In this document: positions 25,379 through 32,840 of the stretch, piece after piece
How the letters are laid out: each line of letters begins with the position of its first letter
Position numbering within the stretch: the first letter of the stretch is position 1
Origin: Methylococcaceae bacterium UBA7658
GTDB taxonomy: Bacteria; Pseudomonadota; Gammaproteobacteria; Methylococcales; Methylomonadaceae
Assembly (NCBI GenBank): GCA_002483425.1
Contig: DLHW01000064.1
Span: 1-64,000, forward strand
Length of the DNA stretch: 64,000 nt
Direction: 5' to 3'
The notes under the pieces: model-generated
Seen by the model: the letters and a program-made list of their open reading frames with translations, nothing else
What the model was told of the DNA's origin: nothing
Database searches by the model: none
Translations under genes and position numbers: made by a program

Positions 25379-26617
25379 TCAAGCTACCGACTTTTCCCGA
25401 TTTTCCCCATAATGCGACTGAATATACCGCTCCACAATCCCTTGAAATTCCTCGGCTATCCGGTCGCCTTTTAAGGTCACTGTTTTAACGCCGTCTTCGT
25501 ACACCGGCGCGACTGGCGATTCGCCTGTTCCGGGCAGGCTGATGCCGATATTGGCACTTTTGCTTTCGCCTGGGCCGTTGACCACACAGCCCATGACCGC
25601 GACTTCCATCGCTTCCACGCCGGGGTATTGGGTGCGCCAGACCGGCATTTGGTCGCGCAGGTAGGTTTGGATGTCTTGCGCTAGGCGTTGGAAATAATCG
25701 CTGGTGGTGCGGCCGCAACCGGGGCAGGCGATGACCATCGGGGTAAAGGAACGGAAGCCCATCGTTTGCAACAGTTCTTGCGCGACAATCACTTCTTTGG
25801 TGCGCGACGCACCGGGTTCCGGCGTCAGCGAGATACGGATAGTGTCGCCGATGCCTTGCTGCATCAAAATACCTAATGCGGCGGACGAGGATACGATGCC
25901 TTTGGAACCCATGCCCGCTTCGGTCAAGCCTAAGTGCAGGCTGTAATTGCAGCGGCTGGATAAATCCTGGTAGATGCTGATCAACTCCTGGACGTTGCTG
26001 ATTTTACAAGACAGGATGATTTTATCTTTGCCCAAGCCCAATTCTTCGGCTTTCGCCGCGCTTTCTAAAGCAGATAAAACGATGGCTTTGCGCGTGATGG
26101 CCGCCAAGGGTTCGGGATTGGTCAATTGGCGGTTTTCGTCGAGCAATCGGGTCAACACCGATTGGTCCAAACTGCCACCGTTGACACCGATCCGCACCGG
26201 CTTGTTGTATCTAATGGCGAACTCGACCATTTGCTGAAATTGCGGATCGCGCGCCTTGCCGCGGCCGACATTGCCGGGATTGATGCGGAATTTGTCCAGT
26301 GCTTCGGCGCAAGCCGGGTTGTTTTCCAGCAAGCGGTGGCCGTTAAAGTGGAAATCGCCGACAATCGGGGTGGAATAGCCTTTTTTCAGCAGTTGTTCCT
26401 TGATATGCGGAACTGCCGCTGCCGCTTCGTCGGTATTCACCGTGATGCGCACGATTTCGGAACCGGCGTCGGCCAGCTCGATAATCTGGTTAACCGTTGA
26501 TGCCGCATCGGCGGTGTCGGTATTGGTCATCGACTGGACCACAATCGGTGCACCGCCGCCGACTTTGATATTGCCCACCATGACTTGGTGGGTGACTTTT
26601 CTCATGCTGATAGACAT
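25379..26617 (-). CDS. ispG: 4-hydroxy-3-methylbut-2-enyl diphosphate synthase (IspG/GcpE)
   Basis: Sixth step of the MEP pathway: converts MEcPP to HMBPP, the substrate of IspH. The 412-residue length and TIM-barrel start (VGGGAPIVVQSMTNTDT) fit the bacterial enzyme. The [4Fe-4S] ligands are C298 and C301 (CPGCGRTT) and C344 with E351 (MGCVVNGPGE). It stands alone on the minus strand, with a 1-kb non-coding region upstream. Confidence 0.96.
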   Translation of the reverse strand: MSISMRKVTHQVMVGNIKVGGGAPIVVQSMTNTDTADAASTVNQIIELADAGSEIVRITVNTDEAAAAVPHIKEQLLKKGYSTPIVGDFHFNGHRLLENNPACAEALDKFRINPGNVGRGKARDPQFQQMVEFAIRYNKPVRIGVNGGSLDQSVLTRLLDENRQLTNPEPLAAITRKAIVLSALESAAKAEELGLGKDKIILSCKISNVQELISIYQDLSSRCNYSLHLGLTEAGMGSKGIVSSSAALGILMQQGIGDTIRISLTPEPGASRTKEVIVAQELLQTMGFRSFTPMVIACPGCGRTTSDYFQRLAQDIQTYLRDQMPVWRTQYPGVEAMEVAVMGCVVNGPGESKSANIGISLPGTGESPVAPVYEDGVKTVTLKGDRIAEEFQGIVERYIQSHYGENREKSVA

Positions 26618-26907
26618 AGGATGCTACTGTGTTAAAAACTAAATGGAGAAATTATACGTTATATCGTCTTACAAATAGCATATAAATATATAAAAGAACT
26701 CATTATTATTGTTTTGAGCCTGGCTAAAACAAGGTTGATAAATTTGCGATTATTTATTTAACTCACACTCGAACGCAATTGGAGATTTACAGAAAGAAGT
26801 CAAAACCGTACGCCTATTTAATCTGCAATTGAGCGGCAGTTGCCTCGTTATCGCAATCTCCGCCCTGCCCTCGATTTGAAATCTTTATCAAAAAGCTCAA
26901 ATAGATG

Positions 26908-26936
26908 TTGACTTAGTAAATAATAATAATTATCAT
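26908..26936 (+). promoter_or_regulatory. promoter overlapped by a Fur box, driving hemP
   Basis: TTGACT (26908-26913) and TATCAT (26931-26936) are 17 nt apart, a strong sigma-70 promoter. TAATAATAATTATCA at 26921-26935 matches 13 of 14 informative positions of the Fur consensus TGATAATnATTATCA and covers the -10. Repression by iron-loaded Fur is the natural reading. The first gene downstream is the broken hemP. Confidence 0.8.
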
Positions 26937-26976
26937 TAGCATAAATGAGAAATCTATCCCTCTATTGCTAAGGAAG

Positions 26977-27136
26977 ATGACGAACTTCGAACTAAATATT
27001 GTTTCGCTCCGCTTTCAAAGCCACAGGTAAACTGTGTTATGTTGCTAGGTCAGGCGCACGAGGTTGTCATCGAACATGGGGGTGAAGAATACCGTTTACG
27101 GCTAACCCGTCAGACAAGCTTATCTTGACGAAATAG
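26977..27136 (+). pseudogene. hemP: hemin uptake protein HemP, frameshifted
   Basis: After an ATG at 26977 with AAGGAAG upstream, the frame reads MTNFELNIVSLR and stops at 27054. Another frame carries the HemP signature GQAHEVVIEHGGEEYRLRLT; its last block KLILTK with TAG at 27134-27136 is in yet another frame. Two single-base shifts, one near 27010-27020 and one near 27114, would join these into a HemP protein of about 52 residues. HemP/HmuP proteins act in heme and iron uptake, HmuP as an activator of heme receptor expression. The Fur-box promoter just upstream supports the identity. Confidence 0.8.
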
Positions 27137-27272
27137 AGTTCTAAGAATTTTGAGAGAGTCTCTTGATATCTCCGTTCGACAGGTTAGACGGAACGATTAT
27201 TAACCGTTGATCATGAAATCATCAGTCTTTACAAACCGGACACAAGGTTTTGTAGCGTTACTCAATAAAAAT

Positions 27273-27376
27273 ATATGCTTTGTACTTCATTGCCGGCCGC
27301 TTTTTCCGGCTTTATTGACCTCTCTCCTTCAATCTTTTAAGGAACGAGCAGACCGGCAATGAAGTACAAAGCATAT
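27273..27376. repeat. perfect 24-bp inverted repeat with 56-nt loop
   Basis: The arms at 27273-27296 and 27353-27376 (start ATATGCTTTGTACTTCATTG) are fully complementary over 24 bp. The loop contains a smaller pairing, GCCGG with CCGGC. There is no T run. It could be a non-autonomous element with 24-bp ends or a structured RNA made from the hemP transcript. Confidence 0.75.
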
Positions 27377-27634
27377 TAACGGTGCGAATGCGCGAAATTT
27401 TAATTTCCAGCCATCCATACCACCCCGCGATAACACGCTTACCAGCGAAATCGCGAACTTTCAGGACGAACAGCCCGAGCGATTTCCGGTTTATTTAAAC
27501 GGTATTTTACCAGCTAGCCAAACGGCGTTTAGGCACCAATAAACCAGCCCATGCAGGTAGTCTAAGCATAGTCTTGGACGCCGGGTAATAAATTACGGCG
27601 GACGATCTGCCTAACACGAAGGATGACGAGAAAC

Positions 27635-27889
27635 ATGAAAACTGAAAACCTCTCGGACGGGCACACGAAAACACTGCTGGCAAGCCATAACGATTGCAGC
27701 GTACTTTACTGCTCGAAATGCGATGCGCTCGAACTTAACTTGGCCGCGCTGACTTTACGGATCAGCCCCGAGTCTTTGCGTTCCCTCAGCACTGTGATGA
27801 ATCACGCGAAAGTCAAGCTTGCTAAAGTGCAAAACTCGTCAACTGAATACGATGGCTCAGACCGCTCAGTTTTCGAACGGTTTCACTAA
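27635..27889 (+). CDS. small CxxC protein of the iron locus
   Basis: An 84-residue protein. The ATG at 27635 has AAGGA 11 bases upstream; an earlier ATG at 27623 lies on top of that SD. The core is CSVLYCSKCDALELNLAALTLRI followed by a helical segment, so three cysteines sit in a C-x5-C-x2-C array. Short proteins of this shape (cysteine pair, then a 'LTLRLS' strand and helix) occur near iron uptake genes, but I cannot name a family. It lies between hemP and a PepSY remnant and appears intact. Confidence 0.6.
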   Translation: MKTENLSDGHTKTLLASHNDCSVLYCSKCDALELNLAALTLRISPESLRSLSTVMNHAKVKLAKVQNSSTEYDGSDRSVFERFH

Positions 27890-27946
27890 TCCGTCCCAGA
27901 TAGACAGCACCGGTTCGTTATACGCCTCAGCACACTGAAATTTTAG

Positions 27947-28217
27947 TACTGGCTGCACAAATAAATGGGTCGGCCTAGTTTGCACCTTTTTCCTGTTGCT
28001 CCTGTTTCTTACCGGCTTGCCGCTTATTTTTTATAACGACATCGACCGTTCGCAAACGGGCAAAGCGAATCTCTTACACCTTCGAAAAACACTGTACCCG
28101 CCAATATGGATTTTATTTATGTGGCAACGGCATTCAACTCCGGCGATCAAAAGTTTACCACGCTGGGTCAACACCGGGAGTGATGAACTCGATCAAAATA
28201 CAGCTTTTGATTTTTAG
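27947..28217 (+). pseudogene. PepSY-associated TM protein, truncated and frameshifted
   Basis: YWLHK (27947-27961) is followed, in another frame after about four extra bases, by WVGLVCTFFLLLLFLTGLPL and IFYNDID, the first membrane helix of PepSY-associated TM proteins. Further on, a third frame carries DFIYVATAFNSGDQKFTTLG. Stops and frameshifts rule out a functional protein, and the remaining three helices are absent. Family members often accompany TonB-dependent siderophore or heme receptors, which fits the locus. Confidence 0.65.
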
Positions 28218-28223
28218 AAGCCT

Positions 28224-28250
28224 AAAAAGGCGTGTAAGTTTTTACACGCC
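28224..28250 (-). terminator. terminator of the OmpA-family gene
   Basis: A perfect 9-bp stem (GGCGTGTAA at 28229-28237, TTACACGCC at 28242-28250) with a 4-nt loop is followed, on the minus strand, by five T. Confidence 0.85.
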
Positions 28251-28275
28251 CTGGAACGGTAATATTGAATATCCG

Positions 28276-29085
28276 TTAGCGAGGCGGATAAGCCGGTTGC
28301 TGATAGCCTGACGGCGGGTATGATTGTTGAGGATAAGTCTGCTGCGGAGAGCCTTGCTGTTGCGGATAACCGGCAGGGGGGTAGGTCTGTTGTTGCGGAT
28401 AGCCGGGCTGAGGCGCGCTTTGCGGCGCACCGGCGTTATTGTTGGCGACAATCGCTAATTCTACCCGGCGGTTCTGGCCGCGATTGGCTTCGTCCGTGTT
28501 AGGAAATTTCGGCATTCTTTCACCCATGCCTTGTTGGGTAAGCCGCCCGTAATTGACGCCATGTCCCGATAAATAGCTTGCGACGCTAGCCGCGCGTTGT
28601 TCCGATAAGGTTTGGTTATAACCATCGCTGCCGATATCGTCCGTGTGACCTGTCACGTTAATAGTTGAAGCAGGGTATTGATTGAGGACATTAGCAACCG
28701 AATTCAGAGCGTTTTGCGCATCGGGAGTAATCTGCGCCGAATTAAAACCGAAGGTAATGCTGCTCGGCATGGTTAAATTTAACGTATTTTCCGATGTTCT
28801 TTGCACTTCTATGCCGGTGCCTTGCAAGGATTGTTGCATAGCTTTTTGCTGATGATCCATATAAGCGCCTACCGCCGCGCCCACAGCGCCGCCAGCTAAA
28901 GCGCCCCAACCGGCATTTTTAAGATCGTTGCCACCGAAAGCCGTACCGGTAGCGCCGCCAACAACGGCGCCGATGCCAGCCCCTTTTGCCGCATTACTGA
29001 CTCTGGTTTGCCCGGTGTAAGGGTCGGTTACGCAAGCCGCCAATAACGCCGAACTGATGCTTAAAACTAATATTTTTTTCTTCAT
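28276..29085 (-). CDS. OmpA-family lipoprotein with glycine zipper
   Basis: A 269-residue outer-membrane lipoprotein. The signal peptide ends in LLAAC (cysteine 18). Residues 35-80 form a glycine-zipper segment (GAGIGAVVGGATGTAFGG and ALAGGAVGAAVGAY). An OmpA C-terminal domain spans about 105-220, with TGHTDDIGSDGYNQTLSEQRA and NRRVEL, which binds diaminopimelate of peptidoglycan in relatives. The tail is a repetitive Pro-Gln-Tyr region of about 45 residues (PQQQTYP-like units). It resembles YiaD/YfiB-type proteins. Confidence 0.87.
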   Translation of the reverse strand: MKKKILVLSISSALLAACVTDPYTGQTRVSNAAKGAGIGAVVGGATGTAFGGNDLKNAGWGALAGGAVGAAVGAYMDHQQKAMQQSLQGTGIEVQRTSENTLNLTMPSSITFGFNSAQITPDAQNALNSVANVLNQYPASTINVTGHTDDIGSDGYNQTLSEQRAASVASYLSGHGVNYGRLTQQGMGERMPKFPNTDEANRGQNRRVELAIVANNNAGAPQSAPQPGYPQQQTYPPAGYPQQQGSPQQTYPQQSYPPSGYQQPAYPPR

Positions 29086-29387
29086 AGTATCTGCTTCCTA
29101 AATCGTTGTTGATTCAAATCGGAAATTTAACCGGTAATAGTTTTTGGGGACTATTACGAGCAAATGTTTTAGTTAATTTAAAATTAAAAAACAGGTAACT
29201 TATTAAGGTTACTAAGCGTAAATTTACCCGACAATTATTAACTATTGCTGAATAAACCCGTTTTCTCCTTAATTTAAGCGCCTTATACCGGCGCGCCGTT
29301 AGCCCTTCGAGCGATTACCGGGATGTTAACGCCGTTCGTTAGGTCAAAGTTTTGCATTAAAGATTAACAAGACGCCGCCATTCATAG
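29086..29387. other. intergenic region, no gene seen
   Basis: AT-rich upstream sequence of two divergent genes. I see no convincing ORF, terminator or operator, apart from a short CCGGCGCGCCG palindrome near 29288. Confidence 0.4.
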
Positions 29388-30527
29388 ATGAATTTTGAAA
29401 CCGTAAAAAAGAATATTCCGGCAACGCCCGCTTTCGTAATCGACAAGGAAGGACTACTAGAATCCTTACAAGCATTAGCTCGGCTAAAAGAACACAGCGG
29501 CTGCAAGCTATTGTATTCGATAAAATCATTACCGTTAACTTCAGTTATGGAACTGGCTAAACCTTTTGTCGATGGTTTTTCGGTCAGTTCTTTATTCGAA
29601 GCGCGTTTAGCCGATGAAATATTGGGCGGTAACGGCGGCATCCATTTTACCTCGCCGGGGATGCGGCCCGATGAAAGCGCCGAAATAGCCGCACTGTGCT
29701 CCCACATCAGTTGCAACTCGATTAGTCAATTCCGCCAGATTAAATCTGTAATGCACGACAAGGCCTCTATCGGCTTGAGAATTAATCCTAAACTTTCGTT
29801 TACCGCAGATGCCCGTTACGACCCTTGCCGTCCGTATTCAAAATTAGGCGTCAGTTCAACGGATGCACTGGCATCCGGCTTATTCGAGCACATAAAGGGA
29901 ATCCATTTCCACACGGTTTTCAGCGCTACGGATTACGCACCCCTCATCACGACTCTCGCAAAACTGTTGCACGAGATCGGCGATAAACTCGGCTCATTGG
30001 ACTGGATCAATCTGGGCGGCGGCTATTTATATGGCCAAATGCCTGATTCCCCCGAGTTTAATAAAATGGTTAAGTATTTGAAGTATACGTTCGATTTAGA
30101 GGTGTATATCGAACCGGGTAGTTCGATCGTGGATAAAGCCGGGTATTTAATCGCTAGCGTAATCGACTGCTTCGAAAGCGACGGCAAAACCGTGGCTGTG
30201 TTAGACACGTCGGTCAATCACCTGCCCAGAGTATTTGAGTACCAGTTTAATCCTCAGTTGCACGAGCATGCTCCGGACGGCGCTTATCCTGCTCTACTGG
30301 CCGGCTGCACTTGTTTGGCCGGTGACTTATTCGGCGACTACCGCTTTAACCGGCCCGTCCAAGTTGGCGATAAAGTTGTATTTAAACAAGTAGGCGCTTA
30401 TAGTTTAGTCAAAGCCAGCCGCTTTAACGGCGTAAATCTGCCCGACGTGTATGAAATCAGTGACAGCACGATAACACGTTTAAAGCAGCACTCTTACCAG
30501 GATTTCAGGCGATTATGGATCCGGTAA
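29388..30527 (+). CDS. nspC: carboxynorspermidine decarboxylase
   Basis: A 379-residue PLP decarboxylase of the alanine-racemase fold. The PLP lysine is K46 in LLYSIKSLPL; the glycine-rich and phosphate-binding regions are INLGGGYLY and YIEPGSSIV, and the second-subunit cysteine lies in AGCTCLAGDLFG. It produces spermidine or norspermidine from the carboxy form. The partner dehydrogenase usually encoded beside it is not in the window. Polyamines of this route influence biofilm formation in Vibrio. Confidence 0.88.
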   Translation: MNFETVKKNIPATPAFVIDKEGLLESLQALARLKEHSGCKLLYSIKSLPLTSVMELAKPFVDGFSVSSLFEARLADEILGGNGGIHFTSPGMRPDESAEIAALCSHISCNSISQFRQIKSVMHDKASIGLRINPKLSFTADARYDPCRPYSKLGVSSTDALASGLFEHIKGIHFHTVFSATDYAPLITTLAKLLHEIGDKLGSLDWINLGGGYLYGQMPDSPEFNKMVKYLKYTFDLEVYIEPGSSIVDKAGYLIASVIDCFESDGKTVAVLDTSVNHLPRVFEYQFNPQLHEHAPDGAYPALLAGCTCLAGDLFGDYRFNRPVQVGDKVVFKQVGAYSLVKASRFNGVNLPDVYEISDSTITRLKQHSYQDFRRLWIR

Positions 30528-30541
30528 AATAGAAGTCTAGC

Positions 30542-31273
30542 TCAGGTTAATTGCCGGTTACAACATGATTCGACAATGGTTTTGAGTGAATTCATATTAT
30601 TAATTTGCACACCGCGATGCTTAACCGACACGACGCCGGTTTTGGTCAAATAACTGAGCTGACGGCTAACCGTCTCCAGCGATAAGCCGAGATAATTGGC
30701 GATATCGAGCCTGGTCATGGACAAATTAAACTGCCGCCCGGAATACCCTAGAGCATAAAACCGCCGGGATAATACCCACAGAAACATCGCTACTTTTTCG
30801 GTCGCGGACCGTTTTCCGAACAGAACCCTATCGTTTTGGCCGGATACAATTTGCGCCCCGATCATGTTCATGTACCGGCTCCGTAATGCCGGAATTTTTG
30901 CGCATAAATCGTTTAACCGCGACACCGGCAGATCGCAAACTGAAGCGGTTTCCAAGGCAACCACTGTGCAATAATGCCGTTTGTTTTGTTGCAAAGCGTC
31001 CAAACCGATTAATTCGCCCGGCAAATAAAACCCGATGGTTTGCTCGCTCCCGTCGGTATCCCAGATAAAACTGCGGAACGAACCGGACTTCACGACAAAT
31101 AAGCTCGCCGAAAGATCCTCTTGCCGGAATAAATAATCGTCCGGTTTTAAAGTGCGTTTACATCTAACAATTTTTTCGAGATCATCAGCTTCTTCACGGT
31201 CTAATCCGTAAGAAAAGCAAAGTCTTGAAAGTCGGCATTGGCTGCAATTGACTCTTTGAAAAACTGATTCCAT
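30542..31273 (-). CDS. fnr: FNR-type oxygen-sensing transcriptional regulator
   Basis: A 243-residue Crp/Fnr protein. C10, C13 and C19 (C-x2-C-x5-C) plus C113 (ETASVCDLP) match the four [4Fe-4S] ligands of E. coli FNR in spacing and context. The recognition helix SLETVSRQLSYL keeps the E-SR core that reads TTGAT half-sites. It should switch genes when oxygen is depleted. It depends on iron-sulfur assembly like IspG and IspH. It is convergent with nspC, 14 nt apart. Confidence 0.92.
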   Translation of the reverse strand: MESVFQRVNCSQCRLSRLCFSYGLDREEADDLEKIVRCKRTLKPDDYLFRQEDLSASLFVVKSGSFRSFIWDTDGSEQTIGFYLPGELIGLDALQQNKRHYCTVVALETASVCDLPVSRLNDLCAKIPALRSRYMNMIGAQIVSGQNDRVLFGKRSATEKVAMFLWVLSRRFYALGYSGRQFNLSMTRLDIANYLGLSLETVSRQLSYLTKTGVVSVKHRGVQINNMNSLKTIVESCCNRQLT

Positions 31274-31660
31274 CGGCTGACTCCATCATTAAAACATCAT
31301 GTTAGTTATGCACTAGCCCATTATGGGAAACAGCTCACGCGCGCTTTTGCAAAAAGCCAAATCGCATTGAGTTGCTTGCTTCCTTCTACTTAAAGGTTCA
31401 CACTTGAGAACTCATTCGACAACGGCCTAAAATAAGGTATAAATTGGATATATAAAATATCATCCATTTAATGACTTGATTTAAAACAACAGTTAAAAAA
31501 GCGGCGCATTACTTTTCATCTAAGATTGGCAGGAGCGAATGACATAACTTTTAACGTAAGCGATTGTTATTTAGAATAATATAAGGCTTGTCACACAGAC
31601 ACGGCTGGCCGTCTCGAAATACAACTTAACCAACGGATGCCTAACAAGCAGGTGTAATCG
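31274..31660 (+). other. intergenic region with a possible FNR box
   Basis: TTGAT-TTAA-AACAA at 31476-31489 matches 9 of 10 informative bases of the FNR consensus. It lies 172 nt before the mlaC-like ATG and 200 nt from the fnr start, between divergent genes. No gene is seen in the interval. Confidence 0.35.
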
Positions 31661-32296
31661 ATGAAAAACTCAAATCAATTGAAATTCGTATTAACTTTCA
31701 TTGCATTCTATTTGAGTTTGACCCTCAACCCCGGAGTAAGTGCAGTTAATTTGCAAGCGCCGCAACAAATCATCCAGCAAGTATCGGATACGTTGCAGAA
31801 ACAATTGCAAGACGACGTTTTTAGGCAAGATTTTGTCCGCGCCACCCAATTCGTCAATCAAGTCATAGAACCGCACACCGATTTTGTCAGAATCGCTCCA
31901 CTCGTGTTGGGCAAACACTGGAAAACGGCTTCAGCGTCCGAACGGGAACGGTTTACACGCGAATTTCAAACGTTAATTATCAGAGCGTATACGAGAGCGT
32001 TCATAGAGTACCACGACTGGAAGATTGAATTTCTGCCACTCGATGCGGCAAAGATTACGGATAAGACGGTGGTTAAAACCAAGGTACTGCAACCGGGAAT
32101 TCAACCTGTCGAAGTGTTCTATCGCATGTTCGACCGTAATGGACGGTGGAAAGTGTACGACATCGTGATCAACGGCGTGAGCCTGGTAACGAATTACCGT
32201 TCAACTTTTAACGAAGATATTCAAAGAAAAGGCTCGCTGGCCCCGGTAATCGACGATTTGGCTAAACGTAATACGGAAGCACTTAAGCCGAAATAA
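31661..32296 (+). CDS. mlaC: MlaC/Ttg2D family periplasmic phospholipid-binding protein
   Basis: A 211-residue exported protein with a signal peptide (about residues 1-28, ending VSA) and the MlaC domain: FTREFQTLIIRAYTRAF, then the RMFDRNGRWKVYDIVINGVSLV block that is diagnostic. MlaC ferries phospholipids between the outer-membrane MlaA complex and the MlaFEDB ABC transporter. No other mla gene is nearby, so this is an orphan copy with uncertain partners. The stop codon adjoins the stop of the next pseudogene. Confidence 0.85.
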   Translation: MKNSNQLKFVLTFIAFYLSLTLNPGVSAVNLQAPQQIIQQVSDTLQKQLQDDVFRQDFVRATQFVNQVIEPHTDFVRIAPLVLGKHWKTASASERERFTREFQTLIIRAYTRAFIEYHDWKIEFLPLDAAKITDKTVVKTKVLQPGIQPVEVFYRMFDRNGRWKVYDIVINGVSLVTNYRSTFNEDIQRKGSLAPVIDDLAKRNTEALKPK

Positions 32297-32676
32297 TTAT
32301 AAAATCTTCAATACCTTGGCGCCGCGGATTCGGCCTTCTTTCAAACCGGTAAGCGCTGCGTTCGCGGCCTCCAGCGGAAAAACCTCAATTTCGGGTCTTA
32401 GCCGCAGCAACGGCGGATTGGCATGAAGTCGTGGTGCAGATAATACAATTCAGCTTATGCGGCGCCGGTTCCGAAGTATCGCCAGCTCAGCGCGCGCCCA
32501 ATTCCAAGGCGAACGCCCTCTTCAATCTCGTCGTGTCCGGTATGGCAAACACCGCAATATGCTATTTTTAGCAATATATCGTGTTAGCCGGGGACCGGTA
32601 CCGGTAACTCCATCAATTCGAGCGGCATCTGGGTTTGCTTCAAATCGCAAATAGTGTCCAACACCATCCCTTTCAT
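32297..32676 (-). pseudogene. zinc-dependent alcohol dehydrogenase with internal deletion
   Basis: The ATG at 32676 opens with MKGMVLDTICDLKQTQM and ELPVPVPG, the usual start of zinc alcohol dehydrogenases. A shifted frame carries DILLKIAYCGVCHTG with the catalytic-zinc cysteine. The C-terminal end RPEIEVFPLEAANAALTGL and GRIRGAKVLKIL is at 32297-32400. About 250 residues of the middle, including the NAD-binding domain, are missing and several frameshifts are present. It is dead. Confidence 0.85.
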
Positions 32677-32840
32677 AACATTTTTCTCGCGGCAATATAC
32701 ATAAACTTTATTTACTTGGCGTTTAGCCACCGGGATTTTGGCTTTTAAGTCGGTTGACGGCGATCAATCCAATCCGTTCTAATACCCGTTAAATTAATAA
32801 AGGTAAAAGCCTGATTTTCCATCAGCCTGGAGATAAGCAC

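Noticed and set aside
27996..28217. A 73-residue membrane protein
   Set aside because: The text continues in other frames on both sides and matches one helix of a PepSY-associated protein, so it is a piece of a pseudogene.
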